Part shown: piece by piece, positions 17,601-26,468 of the stretch | How the letters are laid out: every line of letters begins with the position of its first letter | How positions within the stretch are numbered: the first letter of the stretch is position 1 | NCBI RefSeq assembly: GCF_030540875.1 | Contig: NZ_JAUOEM010000004.1 | Coordinates: forward strand, 186,001 to 250,000 | Direction: 5' to 3' | Source of the DNA: Flavivirga amylovorans | GTDB lineage: Bacteria > Bacteroidota > Bacteroidia > Flavobacteriales > Flavobacteriaceae | Length of the DNA stretch: 64,000 nucleotides | Translations under genes and position numbers: made by a program | Notes under the pieces: model-generated | What the model was told of the DNA's origin: nothing | The model's input: the letters and a program-made list of their open reading frames with translations, nothing else | Databases searched by the model: none

Positions 17601-18667
17601 TAGACCCTGCAGGAGATCTAGATGGAGATGGTGTAACTAATGGTGTGGATATATGTCCTCAGGTAGCCAATGCAGACCAAGCAGATTCAGATGGAAATGG
17701 CATTGGTGATGTATGCCAAGATTCGGATAACGATACCATATTGGATATCGATGATAACTGTCCGGAACATTCAAACATAGATCAAGCAGATAGTGACGGA
17801 AATGATATAGGAGATGCCTGTGAAGATAGTGATGGTGATAATATTCTTGATGGCGATGATAATTGTATCAACACAGCAAATGAAGATCAAAAAGACACCA
17901 ACGGGAATGGTATTGGTGATGTTTGCGATACCAGTTATGAAAACCCCAATAATATAAGTCTTGAAATAATATCCGAAACATGTGAAGGCTTAAATAATGG
18001 AAAGGTTATTGTTACTGTAATGCAAACCTATGTTGATTATACAGTATCATTAACGGGTAATGGCCTAAACTTGAATCAAGGGTTTGAAACAACTCATACT
18101 TTTGAAGAAATAGCCGTTGGATCGTATACTTTATGCGTAAATGTTACTGATAGATCATACGAACAGTGTTTTGAAATTGATATTGCACCTGCAGAAGTTT
18201 TAGGTGCTGTTTTGAAAAATGGAGGAAAAAATGGTTCCGATGTAACATCAATAACAATAAATAATGGAACGCCACCATTCACGATTGTTTTTAATGGGAA
18301 TACCATTCGAACAACTAGTGAAAAGACTTTTGAAATAGAAACATTGAACTCTGGGATTTTAGAAATATTTTCTTCTAAAGCATGTGAAGGTGTTATAAGC
18401 GAGACCATTAAAAGTGTAAATGACTCAAACAAACTTGTGGCAAGTCCAAACCCAGTAATTGAAAATTTAAAGATAACATTGCCAGTTGTTGAAGAGCGTC
18501 AAATTCCTGTACAGATTTATAACATGGATGGGCAATTACTCTTTGATAATACTATAAATAAAAATGACTTGGACTTTATCGAAATATCATTTCAGAAGTT
18601 TAACAAAGGTGTTTATTTTGTTAGAATCAATATTGAAAAACCAGTAGTTTTTAAAATTGTTAAATAG
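14684..18667 (+). CDS. T9SS-secreted multidomain protein: sortilin-like propeller, PA domain, TSP3 repeats
   Basis: A 1327-aa protein. The N-terminal hydrophobic segment RILLFIVPVFIVSFLVFFL is followed by a propeller of VPS10/BNR type (repeated S-x-D-x-G-x-x-W and FDPNDSTNETVFAGG-like blades). A protease-associated (PA) domain at about 225-365 (GKIALLRRGDCNF, GAIAVIVMN) interrupts the propeller. Three calcium-binding thrombospondin type-3 repeats lie around 985-1090 (DLDGDGVTNGVDICPQ, DSDGDNILDGDDNC). A type IX sorting domain closes the protein (SPNPVIENLKI to KGVYFVRINI). It is probably cell-surface or released and binds or processes protein; no catalytic triad is visible. ATG 14684 was preferred over the TTG at 14669. 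A lipoprotein gene follows 10 nt behind the stop. Confidence 0.88.
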   Translation: MKKRILLFIVPVFIVSFLVFFLSPRDSVIKKLREQHVSFLESHPYNETLKLSKKERKQLRIPPNKYFEEQYLLEMNPELGRPTREKIKELQQKLAKSRVTSSLVQKVPGEKVENAWVERGPNNVGGRTRAVMFDPNDSTNETVFAGGVSGGLWKNTNISNENSQWTRVDIPENLAISSIAYDPNNTDIFYIGTGESYVGGDVNGDGLWKSENRGNTWTKVFGGVSGDSFFQSATNLTVNSPGSIIGDLQYRPTTNFGTSITSVITADVVLVDDGIGETTDACSALVNGAELNGKIALLRRGDCNFVTKVKNAENAGAIAVIVMNNINGDPINMGGDDATIMIPAIMISKADGDLLENTLATQVVNISINPRSGNFTGVLVPGIQHINDVVVRNNGGVSEIYVAAGDSFYSRANTNTFLGGPEFGLYKSTDGGLNWFEISLSLTTNGNKYAPNDIEIGIDNKIWVATTNSVIFGDGGGTILSSTDGITFTKVHEITGGQRTQIALSATDAQKIYVLAEVGGSTPVVIERTENGFTTNIRLDPPNDADSGIPANDFTRGQAFYDLMISVDPTDDEIVYVGGIDLFKSINGGTGWNQISKWTEGGTGNPLRDLNVPIVHADQHNMVYGNNNKVLFVNDGGVYYSDDAGTTISSRNKGYNVTQFYTVGVGPISLYEKDFFLAGSQDNGTQLFQEANKDQPDESLEVLGGDGAYSFFDQDGKDAYFIANIFYNNLIALFDFDIGEYVIINSEDTDIGAFINPQGLDSNLNILYSNYSSGGNSIIRRYSQIKSEATVTKDNLTNALLTSRPTAFTISPYIVNTSKLFVGTILGNVLKIDKADSDAPVWSDITGPSFVGSISDIELGANENQIFVTMHNYGVTNIWYTNDGGLNWENKDGDLPDMPVKTILQNPLNYEEVIIGTDLGVWFTTNFSASTPTWNQAYNGMSNVIVTDLDLRDDNMVFASTYGRGVFSGQFELDPAGDLDGDGVTNGVDICPQVANADQADSDGNGIGDVCQDSDNDTILDIDDNCPEHSNIDQADSDGNDIGDACEDSDGDNILDGDDNCINTANEDQKDTNGNGIGDVCDTSYENPNNISLEIISETCEGLNNGKVIVTVMQTYVDYTVSLTGNGLNLNQGFETTHTFEEIAVGSYTLCVNVTDRSYEQCFEIDIAPAEVLGAVLKNGGKNGSDVTSITINNGTPPFTIVFNGNTIRTTSEKTFEIETLNSGILEIFSSKACEGVISETIKSVNDSNKLVASPNPVIENLKITLPVVEERQIPVQIYNMDGQLLFDNTINKNDLDFIEISFQKFNKGVYFVRINIEKPVVFKIVK

Positions 18668-18677
18668 AAGAATAACT

Positions 18678-19361
18678 ATGAAAAAGATAATTAAAGCAAG
18701 TACTATTTTTACAATAATGTGTTTTGTTTTTGCGTGCGGTGGAAGTGATGATTCGGTAAATTTAGCCCCGTCAACAGCTCAGTTAATTTTTCCATCGGTA
18801 GATTTATTATGTATTGATAATGCCATTGCTTTTAATTGGAATGCAGCCACAGACCCTGAAGGTAATGCGATTAGTTATAAATTAACGATTGCAAGAGATA
18901 GAGCTTTATCAGACGTTGTAGAGCAACGTACAGTAACAACAACAAATGTGACCATAACGCTAGAAAAAGCAGTTGCATACTATTGGAGAGTCATTGCAGT
19001 TGATAATGAAACTAATGAAGGCGAACCGACAGCTACTCAGGCATTTTATACAGCAGGAGATGGCGTATCCAATTATGCACCATTTACAGCAGCATTGGTT
19101 AGTCCTGGTTTTGACAGTAATATAAATCCAGGTACAGTGAGTTTAAATTGGACAGGAGCAGATACAAATACTGAAGATACATTAACGTATGAGTTGTATT
19201 TTGGAGAAGAATCGAATCCACCCTTAGTGGCAGACAATTTATCTACAGAAACTTCAACTGTTAACATTGTTTCAGGAAAAACATACTATTGGAAAGTAAA
19301 TACATTAGATGGTTCTGGCGCAAAAACAATTGGACAAATTTGGAAGTTTAATGTAAATTAA
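18678..19361 (+). CDS. Lipoprotein with two fibronectin-III-like domains
   Basis: A 227-aa protein. The signal ends in a lipobox before Cys (VFACGGSDD), with an acidic stretch after it. Two Fn3-like repeats of about 95 residues follow; each starts with L-I/V-x-P-x-x-x-x and contains F/L-N-W and YYW(R/K)V motifs. ATG 18678 was chosen over an in-frame TTG that overlaps the previous gene. It sits 10 nt behind the T9SS protein, so the two form an operon; it may anchor or assist that protein at the surface. No enzymatic motif is seen. Confidence 0.82.
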   Translation: MKKIIKASTIFTIMCFVFACGGSDDSVNLAPSTAQLIFPSVDLLCIDNAIAFNWNAATDPEGNAISYKLTIARDRALSDVVEQRTVTTTNVTITLEKAVAYYWRVIAVDNETNEGEPTATQAFYTAGDGVSNYAPFTAALVSPGFDSNINPGTVSLNWTGADTNTEDTLTYELYFGEESNPPLVADNLSTETSTVNIVSGKTYYWKVNTLDGSGAKTIGQIWKFNVN

Positions 19362-19547
19362 TTTGTTTCGTCTTCGCTCAAGATAAACTGCGACAGGAAT
19401 CCACTTGAATATTAGAAATATTAAATTAACATTAGTTTCGACATAAATAATACTCAAAAGAACCAAGTTAATTATTTGAAATGTAGCTGTTTGTCATGTT
19501 GACGGAGCAAAGCATGAGTGACGAGACATCTCATCATGATGGGATTC

Positions 19548-19704
19548 CCTGCCGGCAGGCCAATGTCATTAAGTTAAGGCTGTGATGTCAGTCTGAGCGC
19601 AGTCGAAGACCTATTGGAGTTCTAGTTTTTATTGGCATTTCGACTGCGCTCAATGTGACAAAAAGGGAACAAATTTCCTTAACTTAATGATATTGGCCGG
19701 CAGG
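19548..19704. repeat. Nested inverted repeats in the 420-bp gap before dxs
   Basis: The outer arms (19548-19579 and 19677-19704) begin CCTGCCGG and contain CATTAAGTTAAGG. The inner arms (19586-19607 and 19639-19660) share TGAGCGCAGTCGAA. The inner motif recurs at 50007-50063 and in fragments near 42330; CCTGC/GCAGG cores recur near 47180 and 56070. This is a family of palindromic intergenic repeats. No gene is seen between 19362 and 19782. Confidence 0.7.
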
Positions 19705-19782
19705 TTATTCGAAAGCTCCGCTTGATATCTTCAAACAAAATATATTTTGTTTTCGGTAGCGTTCAGAATGACAAGGTTTTAA

Positions 19783-21552
19783 TTATAATAAAGCCTGATT
19801 AATATAATGAGTCAAACTTTCAGCATCTAAACCAATAGACTCTTGCAGTTTATTGACACTTCCATGTTCAATAAAGTTGTCAGGAAGACCTAATACATTT
19901 ATAGTGCTTTTATAATTATTCGCCGCTGCAAATTCTAAAATAGCACTTCCAAAGCCACCTTTTATAGCATTGTCTTCAATGGTAACTATAGTTTTATAGG
20001 TTGTAAAAATATCATGGAGAAGATTTTCATCCAAAGGTTTTACAAAACGCATATCGTAATGTGCAATATCTTGTGGTGTATTGCATTTTTGAATAGCCTC
20101 ACTTACATTTTTAGCAATAGCCCCAATACTTAAGATAGCTATGTTAGTTCCTTTTTTTAGCCGTATGCCTTTGCCTATTTCTATTTTAGAAAATGGTTGT
20201 TCCCAATCTATAGTAATCCCACGTCCACGAGGATAACGAATCGCTATAGGCTGTTCTAAGTTTAATTGAACCGTGTACATGATGTTACGCAATTCTATTT
20301 CATTTCTAGGAGAAAAAATAATAAGATTAGGGATGCATCTTAAATACGATAGGTCATAAACACCATGATGCGTAGCACCATCTTCTCCAACCAATCCAGC
20401 ACGATCCAAACAAAAAATAACAGGTAGTTTTTGTAGCGCCACATCATGTATTACTTGATCGTAAGCACGTTGTAAAAAAGTTGAGTAAATATTACAAAAA
20501 GGTACTAAACCCTGAGTTGCCATTCCAGCAGCTAATGTCACGGCATGTTGTTCAGCAATACCAACATCAAAAGCACGTTCAGGAATTTCATCCATCATAT
20601 ATTTTAATGAACTACCGGTTGGCATGGCTGGTGTGATGCCCACAATGCTTTTATTTTGTTTTGCTAATTCTACTATAGTATGTCCAAACACATCCTGGTA
20701 TTTGGGAGGTTGAACGATTTCAGACTTTACAATTAAATCACCGGTCTGCGCATTAAATTTTCCTGGTGCATGGTATTTAACCTGATCTTCTTCGGCCTGT
20801 TTTAAACCTTTGCCTTTAGTAGTAATAAGATGTAAAAACTTAGGGCCTTTTATAGTCTTTAAACGCTTTAACTCCGAAATTATTAGATCTATATCATGTC
20901 CATCGATTGGACCAGAGTAATCAAAATTTAAAGCCTCAAAAATATTATCTTGCTTTTGGGTGCCTTTTTTAACGTTTGTTAAATATTGTTTTAATGCGCC
21001 AACGCTTGGATCGATACCAATGGCATTATCATTTAAAATAACCAGTAAATTGGTATCCGTTACACCAGCATGATTGAGACCTTCAAATGCCATACCACTG
21101 GCAATTGAAGCATCTCCAATAATGGCGATATGCTGTTTCTTTGTATCCCCTTTCAATTGGGAAGCAATGGCCATTCCCAAAGCTGCTGAAATAGATGTGG
21201 AAGAATGTCCAACTCCGAAAGCATCATAGTCGCTTTCACCTCGTTTTGGAAAACCACTTAAGCCTCCAATTTGCCTATTTGTATGAAAAATGTCCTTTCT
21301 GCCAGTTAGTATTTTATGTCCGTAAGCCTGGTGACCCACATCCCATATGAGTTGGTCATTGGGCGTGTTAAAAATATAGTGGAGTGCAATAGTTAATTCC
21401 ACAACACCTAAACTAGCTCCTAAATGGCCTTCTTTAGTAGCGACGACATTAATGATAAACTCACGTAGTTCGTTCGCAAGTTGAGGTAGGTCCTTTTGGT
21501 TTAAAAGACGAAGCGCTTTTGGTGAGTTGATAGTATTTAATAATTCTTGCAT
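19783..21552 (-). CDS. dxs: 1-deoxy-D-xylulose-5-phosphate synthase
   Basis: A 589-aa thiamine-diphosphate enzyme that condenses pyruvate and glyceraldehyde-3-phosphate in the first step of the MEP isoprenoid pathway. Motifs seen: VGHQAYGHKILTGR, the ThDP/Mg site GDASIASGMAFEGLNHAG, the transketolase pyrimidine-binding region FDVGIAEQHAVTLAAGMA, and LDRAGLVGEDGATHHG. It is slightly shorter than the E. coli enzyme, as usual for flavobacteria. The start at 21552 is only 8 nt from the end of a TACATTTG box, so the mRNA is probably leaderless. It is divergent from tadA. Confidence 0.97.
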   Translation of the reverse strand: MQELLNTINSPKALRLLNQKDLPQLANELREFIINVVATKEGHLGASLGVVELTIALHYIFNTPNDQLIWDVGHQAYGHKILTGRKDIFHTNRQIGGLSGFPKRGESDYDAFGVGHSSTSISAALGMAIASQLKGDTKKQHIAIIGDASIASGMAFEGLNHAGVTDTNLLVILNDNAIGIDPSVGALKQYLTNVKKGTQKQDNIFEALNFDYSGPIDGHDIDLIISELKRLKTIKGPKFLHLITTKGKGLKQAEEDQVKYHAPGKFNAQTGDLIVKSEIVQPPKYQDVFGHTIVELAKQNKSIVGITPAMPTGSSLKYMMDEIPERAFDVGIAEQHAVTLAAGMATQGLVPFCNIYSTFLQRAYDQVIHDVALQKLPVIFCLDRAGLVGEDGATHHGVYDLSYLRCIPNLIIFSPRNEIELRNIMYTVQLNLEQPIAIRYPRGRGITIDWEQPFSKIEIGKGIRLKKGTNIAILSIGAIAKNVSEAIQKCNTPQDIAHYDMRFVKPLDENLLHDIFTTYKTIVTIEDNAIKGGFGSAILEFAAANNYKSTINVLGLPDNFIEHGSVNKLQESIGLDAESLTHYINQALL

Positions 21553-21559
21553 GTGATTG

Positions 21560-21588
21560 CAAATGTACTATTTGAAATTGTATTTTTG
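21560..21588. promoter_or_regulatory. Back-to-back dxs/tadA promoters, both apparently leaderless
   Basis: TACATTTG on the minus strand (21560-21567) points to dxs and TATTTTTG on the plus strand (21581-21588) points to tadA. The start codons lie 8 and 6 nt from the last G. The whole intergenic gap is 41 bp, so the two transcripts start at or next to their start codons. Confidence 0.6.
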
Positions 21589-21593
21589 CTTTT

Positions 21594-22043
21594 ATGATAG
21601 AACCTTTTGATGATACCTATTTTATGAAAAAAGCACTTCAGGAAGCTGAAGCTGCTTTTGAAAAAGGAGAAGTACCAGTTGGGGCGGTTATTGTTATTGA
21701 CAATAAAATAATTGCCAGAGGACATAACCTAACAGAAACCTTAACCGATGTTACGGCACATGCAGAAATGCAAGCGGTTACGGCTGCAGCCAATTTTTTA
21801 GGAGGAAAGTATCTAAAAAAATGTGCGCTATACGTTACTTTGGAGCCTTGCCAGATGTGTGCCGGTGCTTTATATTGGAGTCAGATTTCCAATATTGTTT
21901 ATGGGGCTAGAGATGAAGAACGTGGCTGTATAAATTTAAATACAAAATTACACCCTAAGACTACTATAAAAGGAGGTGTGATGGCAGAAGAAGCTTCTGA
22001 ACTCATGAAGCGTTTTTTTATTGAGAAAAGGAATTTAAATTAA
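21594..22043 (+). CDS. tadA: tRNA-specific adenosine deaminase (A34 to I)
   Basis: A 149-aa zinc deaminase. HAE (H56, E58) and PCQMC (C86, C89) are the zinc ligands and catalytic glutamate; the flanking region TLEPCQMCAGALYWSQI is typical. TadA converts the wobble adenosine of tRNA-Arg(ACG) to inosine. A related guanine deaminase or nucleoside deaminase is the only serious alternative. No operon partner; the gene is followed by about 300 bp of repeat-rich intergenic DNA. Confidence 0.9.
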   Translation: MIEPFDDTYFMKKALQEAEAAFEKGEVPVGAVIVIDNKIIARGHNLTETLTDVTAHAEMQAVTAAANFLGGKYLKKCALYVTLEPCQMCAGALYWSQISNIVYGARDEERGCINLNTKLHPKTTIKGGVMAEEASELMKRFFIEKRNLN

Positions 22044-22079
22044 TGCTATTTCTTATGTTACTTAAAAGGTGAATTTTAC

Positions 22080-22260
22080 GTCTAAGTCATTTCGACGATA
22101 GGAGAAATCGCATAATCATTGCAACGGAAAATCGCATAATGTGATGTCTCAATCGTACCTCATTTCGACATGACTATCAACCCTATTTAATGCTCTTAGT
22201 CATTTCGAACGAATGTGAGAGATCACATAAAGGTGGTCTTTTTCACAATACTAAGTGATA
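22080..22260. repeat. Degenerate GTCATTTCGA-type intergenic repeats
   Basis: The words GTCATTTCGA, CTCATTTCGA and GTCATTTCGA recur at about 22088, 22160 and 22200, two of them followed by AGAAATCGCATAA or AGAGATCACATAA. This looks like a decayed dispersed repeat of the type also near 19500. No gene is seen here. Confidence 0.45.
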
Positions 22261-22339
22261 TCTTTTACTGTCAAAACATGACAAAACACCTTCTGTATAG
22301 AATTAGTCCATGTATATTTTGATAGCGCATACAATAATA

Positions 22340-22576
22340 TTAATATTTTTTATCACGCTCATTTTCACGCATCTTATCCAAATTCTCTTTAGTAAGCATA
22401 TAATCTTTAACATCTTTATCTTTCCAGCGGTAATAAGAAAATAAAGGAAACACAATAAAGAATAACCCAGCAACACCAAAACCAATTAATTTCTGTGACC
22501 ATTCATTTTCTATAAAGTAACCCGTTACAATACTTCCTAATGCCGTCAAAAATAAAAGAAGAATAAGGTATTTCAT
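22340..22576 (-). CDS. Small two-TM membrane protein, unknown function
   Basis: A 78-aa protein with two membrane helices (about 1-20 and 29-50) joined by FIENEWSQK, and a charged basic/acidic tail (KENLDKMRENERDKKY). It is not recognised beyond 'conserved flavobacterial membrane protein'. It lies 44 nt upstream of the ClC gene on the same strand and could be co-transcribed into the repeat region, or stand alone. Confidence 0.65.
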   Translation of the reverse strand: MKYLILLLFLTALGSIVTGYFIENEWSQKLIGFGVAGLFFIVFPLFSYYRWKDKDVKDYMLTKENLDKMRENERDKKY

Positions 22577-22620
22577 GAGAATATTGAGTTTGAGTGCGAT
22601 AATTAAATAACCCTTAGGGT

Positions 22621-24408
22621 TTATTTTGTAAAATTAATTAATTGCTGCCTATAAGCCGTTAGTAATTTGGATTTCGAGATATACCCGTAATATTTACCCT
22701 GTTTAACAACAGGTAAATTCCATGCGCCACTAGTTTTAAACTTATCCATAATATCGTTCATAGAATGTTCTTCGTAAACAATAATATCGGCATCGGCATG
22801 CATCAAGCTTGAAGCATCAACCTTGTCATAAAGGTTAGAGTTGAACATAATATGCCTAACATCATCCAAACGAATGACACCTAAAAATTCGTGATTATCA
22901 TTTACTACGGGGAAGTGATTTCGTGAAGATTTTGCTACCGCTTTTTTTAATATATCTCCAAGTTTCATTTCTGGTTTTAATATAATGAAATTAGTTTCGA
23001 TAACCTTATCAATATCTAAAACCATTAATACATTTTGATCTTTATCATGAGTCATCAATTCACCACGTTGCGCTAGTCTAAGTGTGTAAATAGAATGAGA
23101 AACATAATATTTAGTAATGGCAAACGAAATGGTAGAAACGATCATTAAAGGAACAAATAACTCATAACCACCAGTAATTTCAGCAATAAGGAAAATAGCT
23201 GTGAGTGGCGCGTGTAGTACACCAGCCATTAATCCTGTCATACCAATTAAAGTAAAATTAGATTCCGATACTTGAAAGTCTAAACCAATATTATTGATGA
23301 TTTTCGCAAACGCATTACCAAGCGCACTCCCCATAACAAGTGTGGGTATAAAAACACCTCCCACACCACCGGCACCAAAAGTCGTTGTCATAGCAATGGC
23401 CTTAAACACTCCTATGCCAAGCAATAGAGCAATAACGACCCAGATATTAGACAAATCTAAATTAAAAGGCGTGGTGCCTATAGCGGATATATGATCGCCT
23501 TTTAAAAGGTTATTCATAATACCATAACCCTCACCGTAAAGCGGCGGAATAAAATATAGTATAGAGCCGATAGCAATACCACCAATTAATAGACGTTTGG
23601 CTCGGCTTTCAAATTTTTTAAAGAAATTTGTAATACCAAAGAATACTTTTGAAAAATATACGGATGCGATACCCGTTACAAGACCTAAAACAATATAGAA
23701 TAAGATATCATTAATCTCAAATTTATCGGTTAACTCAAATCGTAATAAAACATCAGTTCCTAAAAACATATAAGATGTTACTACTGCAGAAACCGACGCC
23801 AATAAAAGTGGGATTAATGAAGTGAAAGCAATATCCAAACTAAATATTTCGACAGCAAAAATAATAGCAGCAATAGGCGCTTTAAACATCGATGCCATAG
23901 CTCCGGCTGCGGCGCAACCAATTAAAAGCATCCTAGTTTTAGTATTCATATGAAATAAGCGAGCTGCATTAGAACCCAGAGCAGATCCTACGCTTACTGC
24001 GGGTCCTTGTAAACCTACCGACCCACCAAAACCAACAGTTAAAGGAGCGGTTATTAATGCGGCATAAATATTATATCTTGGAATGATACCATTTAGTTTC
24101 GAAATAGCATATAAGGTAGAAGAAATACCATGTCCAATATGCTTTTTTAACCAGATTTGCTTTATGGTGTAAACAAGTAAAAGACCAATAATCGGAAATA
24201 TAAAGTAAAGCGAGTTTTGGTAATTATTAAAGAACTCTAATTCAAAAAGTAATCGAATATAATGTGTTAAGTTTTTTAGAAGCACCGTACCCATTCCTGC
24301 TAAAAAACCAGCGAGAATACTAAGTACATAAATAAATTGAAGTTCAGAAATATGCTTGTATTTCCAGATTAAAAACTTGCGTAAAAGACTTTTAGTACTT
24401 AGAGGCAT
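22621..24408 (-). CDS. ClC-family chloride channel/transporter with CBS pair, Gln at gating position
   Basis: A 595-aa protein: ClC membrane domain to about residue 440, then two CBS domains (about 455-590) that usually sense nucleotides. ClC landmarks are IGHGIS (91-96, in the place of GSGIP), GSVGLQGPAVSVGSALG (129-145, in the place of GxxGxEGP) and GVGGVFIP (the GxFxP filter). The gating glutamate of ClC exchangers (E148 in E. coli ClC-ec1) is Q134 here (codon CAA). In ClC-ec1, Glu-to-Gln at this site uncouples proton antiport, so this protein may be a chloride channel rather than an exchanger. It is followed by aspS upstream, separated by a terminator. Confidence 0.9.
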   Translation of the reverse strand: MPLSTKSLLRKFLIWKYKHISELQFIYVLSILAGFLAGMGTVLLKNLTHYIRLLFELEFFNNYQNSLYFIFPIIGLLLVYTIKQIWLKKHIGHGISSTLYAISKLNGIIPRYNIYAALITAPLTVGFGGSVGLQGPAVSVGSALGSNAARLFHMNTKTRMLLIGCAAAGAMASMFKAPIAAIIFAVEIFSLDIAFTSLIPLLLASVSAVVTSYMFLGTDVLLRFELTDKFEINDILFYIVLGLVTGIASVYFSKVFFGITNFFKKFESRAKRLLIGGIAIGSILYFIPPLYGEGYGIMNNLLKGDHISAIGTTPFNLDLSNIWVVIALLLGIGVFKAIAMTTTFGAGGVGGVFIPTLVMGSALGNAFAKIINNIGLDFQVSESNFTLIGMTGLMAGVLHAPLTAIFLIAEITGGYELFVPLMIVSTISFAITKYYVSHSIYTLRLAQRGELMTHDKDQNVLMVLDIDKVIETNFIILKPEMKLGDILKKAVAKSSRNHFPVVNDNHEFLGVIRLDDVRHIMFNSNLYDKVDASSLMHADADIIVYEEHSMNDIMDKFKTSGAWNLPVVKQGKYYGYISKSKLLTAYRQQLINFTK

Positions 24409-24427
24409 TTTATAAAATTACTAAAAA

Positions 24428-24450
24428 AAATCCTGCATAGAGCAGGATTT
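24428..24450 (-). terminator. Terminator of aspS
   Basis: The stem AAATCCTGC/GCAGGATTT with a 5-nt loop is followed on the minus strand by TTTTTAG. It lies 6 nt after the aspS stop codon and isolates the ClC gene. Confidence 0.85.
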
Positions 24451-24455
24451 AAATT

Positions 24456-26210
24456 TTATGATTTCAAATTAAGCTTTAAACTTAATTCTGTTAACTGTTC
24501 ATTGTCAATTGGAGCAGGAGCATCTATCATAACGTCCCGTCCAGAATTGTTTTTAGGGAAGGCAATAAAATCTCTAATAGTTTCTTGTCCCCCTAAAATA
24601 GCGACCAATCTATCCAATCCAAAAGCTAAACCACCATGAGGCGGAGCACCATATTGAAAAGCATCCATTAAAAAGCCGAATTGAGCTTTAGCTTCTTCTG
24701 GAGTAAACCCTAAATAATCAAACATTAAAGATTGCGTTTCCTTATCATGAATTCTTATGGAACCTCCACCAATTTCATTTCCGTTTAAAACTAAATCGTA
24801 TGCATTGGCTTTTACATCACCAGGGTTTGTTTTTAATAACTCTAATTGTCCAGGTTTTGGTGATGTGAACGGATGGTGCATGGCATGGTAACGTTCTGTA
24901 TCTTCATCCCATTCTAATAAAGGAAAGTCCATAACCCATAGAGGAGCAAACTCATCTGGTTTACGTAAACCTAGACGTTCTGCTAATTCCATACGCAAAG
25001 CACTTAATTGTGCACGTACTTTATTTTTGTCACCAGACAGCACACAAATTAAATCACCAGCTTTTGCGCCAGTAACTTCTGCCCATTTGGCTAAATCGTC
25101 TTGATCGTAAAATTTATCAACGGACGATTTAAAAGAGCCATCATCGTTACAACGACAATACACCATACCTAAAGCACCAACTTGAGGACGCTTTACCCAG
25201 TCAATTAATTTATCTATTTCTTTTCTGGTATAGCTATTCCCTCCTGGAACAGCAATACCAACAACTAATTCGGCATTATTAAAAACACCAAAATCTTTAT
25301 GTTGGGCAACGTCATTAAGTTCACCAAACTCCATGCCGAAACGAATATCTGGTTTATCATTACCATACAAGCGCATCGCGTCATCATAGAGCATTCTCGG
25401 GAATTTTTCTATATCAACACCATTTACTTCTTTTAATAAATGACGTGTTAATCCTTCAAAAGTGTTTAATATATCTTCCTGCTCAATAAACGCCATTTCA
25501 CAATCTATTTGTGTAAATTCCGGTTGTCTATCTGCACGTAAATCTTCATCTCTAAAGCATTTTACAATCTGGAAATACTTATCCATACCACCAACCATAA
25601 GCAATTGCTTAAAAGTTTGTGGCGATTGTGGTAATGCATAAAACTGTCCCTCATTCATACGCGATGGGACTACAAAATCGCGTGCACCTTCTGGTGTCGA
25701 TTTAATTAAATAAGGCGTTTCAACTTCAATAAAACCATCTTTAGATAAATAATTTCTAACTTCCTGAGTGACTTTGTGTCTAAAAATTAAACTCTCTTTT
25801 ACTGGGTTTCTACGAATGTCTAAGTAGCGATATTTCATGCGCAAATCTTCACCACCATCTGTTTTATCTTCTATTGTAAAAGGAGGAAGTAATGCTTCGT
25901 TCAATATATTTAATTCAGAAACTAATATTTCAATATCCCCAGTTGGCATATTAGGGTTTTTTGAAGCACGTTCAATAACAGTCCCTTTAACTTGAATTAC
26001 GAATTCACGCCCCAGGTTTTGAGCTTGTTGCATCATGGCTGTTGAAGTGCGTTCTTCATCAAAAACCAATTGTGTGATTCCATAGCGGTCTCGTAAATCT
26101 ACCCAAACAATAAATCCTTTATCACGAGACTTTTGAACCCAACCAGCTAGGGTTACTTCTTCATTTATATTTGCGGTTTTTAATTCACCACAATTATGAC
26201 TTCTATACAT
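24456..26210 (-). CDS. aspS: Aspartate-tRNA ligase
   Basis: A 584-aa class II synthetase: OB-fold anticodon-binding domain (about 1-105), motif 1, motif 2 ([18 protein letters not shown] near 220), bacterial GAD insertion (about 285-420), and motif 3 ([15 protein letters not shown] near 535). It charges tRNA-Asp. The archaeal/Asn-type lacks the GAD insert, so this is the bacterial form; whether it is discriminating cannot be told by eye. Confidence 0.97.
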   Translation of the reverse strand: MYRSHNCGELKTANINEEVTLAGWVQKSRDKGFIVWVDLRDRYGITQLVFDEERTSTAMMQQAQNLGREFVIQVKGTVIERASKNPNMPTGDIEILVSELNILNEALLPPFTIEDKTDGGEDLRMKYRYLDIRRNPVKESLIFRHKVTQEVRNYLSKDGFIEVETPYLIKSTPEGARDFVVPSRMNEGQFYALPQSPQTFKQLLMVGGMDKYFQIVKCFRDEDLRADRQPEFTQIDCEMAFIEQEDILNTFEGLTRHLLKEVNGVDIEKFPRMLYDDAMRLYGNDKPDIRFGMEFGELNDVAQHKDFGVFNNAELVVGIAVPGGNSYTRKEIDKLIDWVKRPQVGALGMVYCRCNDDGSFKSSVDKFYDQDDLAKWAEVTGAKAGDLICVLSGDKNKVRAQLSALRMELAERLGLRKPDEFAPLWVMDFPLLEWDEDTERYHAMHHPFTSPKPGQLELLKTNPGDVKANAYDLVLNGNEIGGGSIRIHDKETQSLMFDYLGFTPEEAKAQFGFLMDAFQYGAPPHGGLAFGLDRLVAILGGQETIRDFIAFPKNNSGRDVMIDAPAPIDNEQLTELSLKLNLKS

Positions 26211-26468
26211 AGTTGAAAATTGAAGTGCATTCCTAATTTATTTCAAGTTAATTAAGTAATAGGAAATGCATTAAACAGATTGCAAATTTATGAAGATATT
26301 ACTTTGTAGTATAACGTTTTTTGCAAAGATTTAAATAAAAGCTATTTTGATATATTCTCAAAATTGATTAGTCATTTTTATTAAATTAATAATTTATGTG
26401 TCTTTTTTTGTATGAATATTCATATTTTTTTTAGATATTTAGGCTAACTAACTTAAATAAAAAACATT

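Noticed and set aside
19362-19782. Possible CRISPR array or tRNA in the repeat-rich gap
   Set aside because: The repeats are inverted and nested, not regularly spaced direct repeats, and no cloverleaf or CCA-type end is present.
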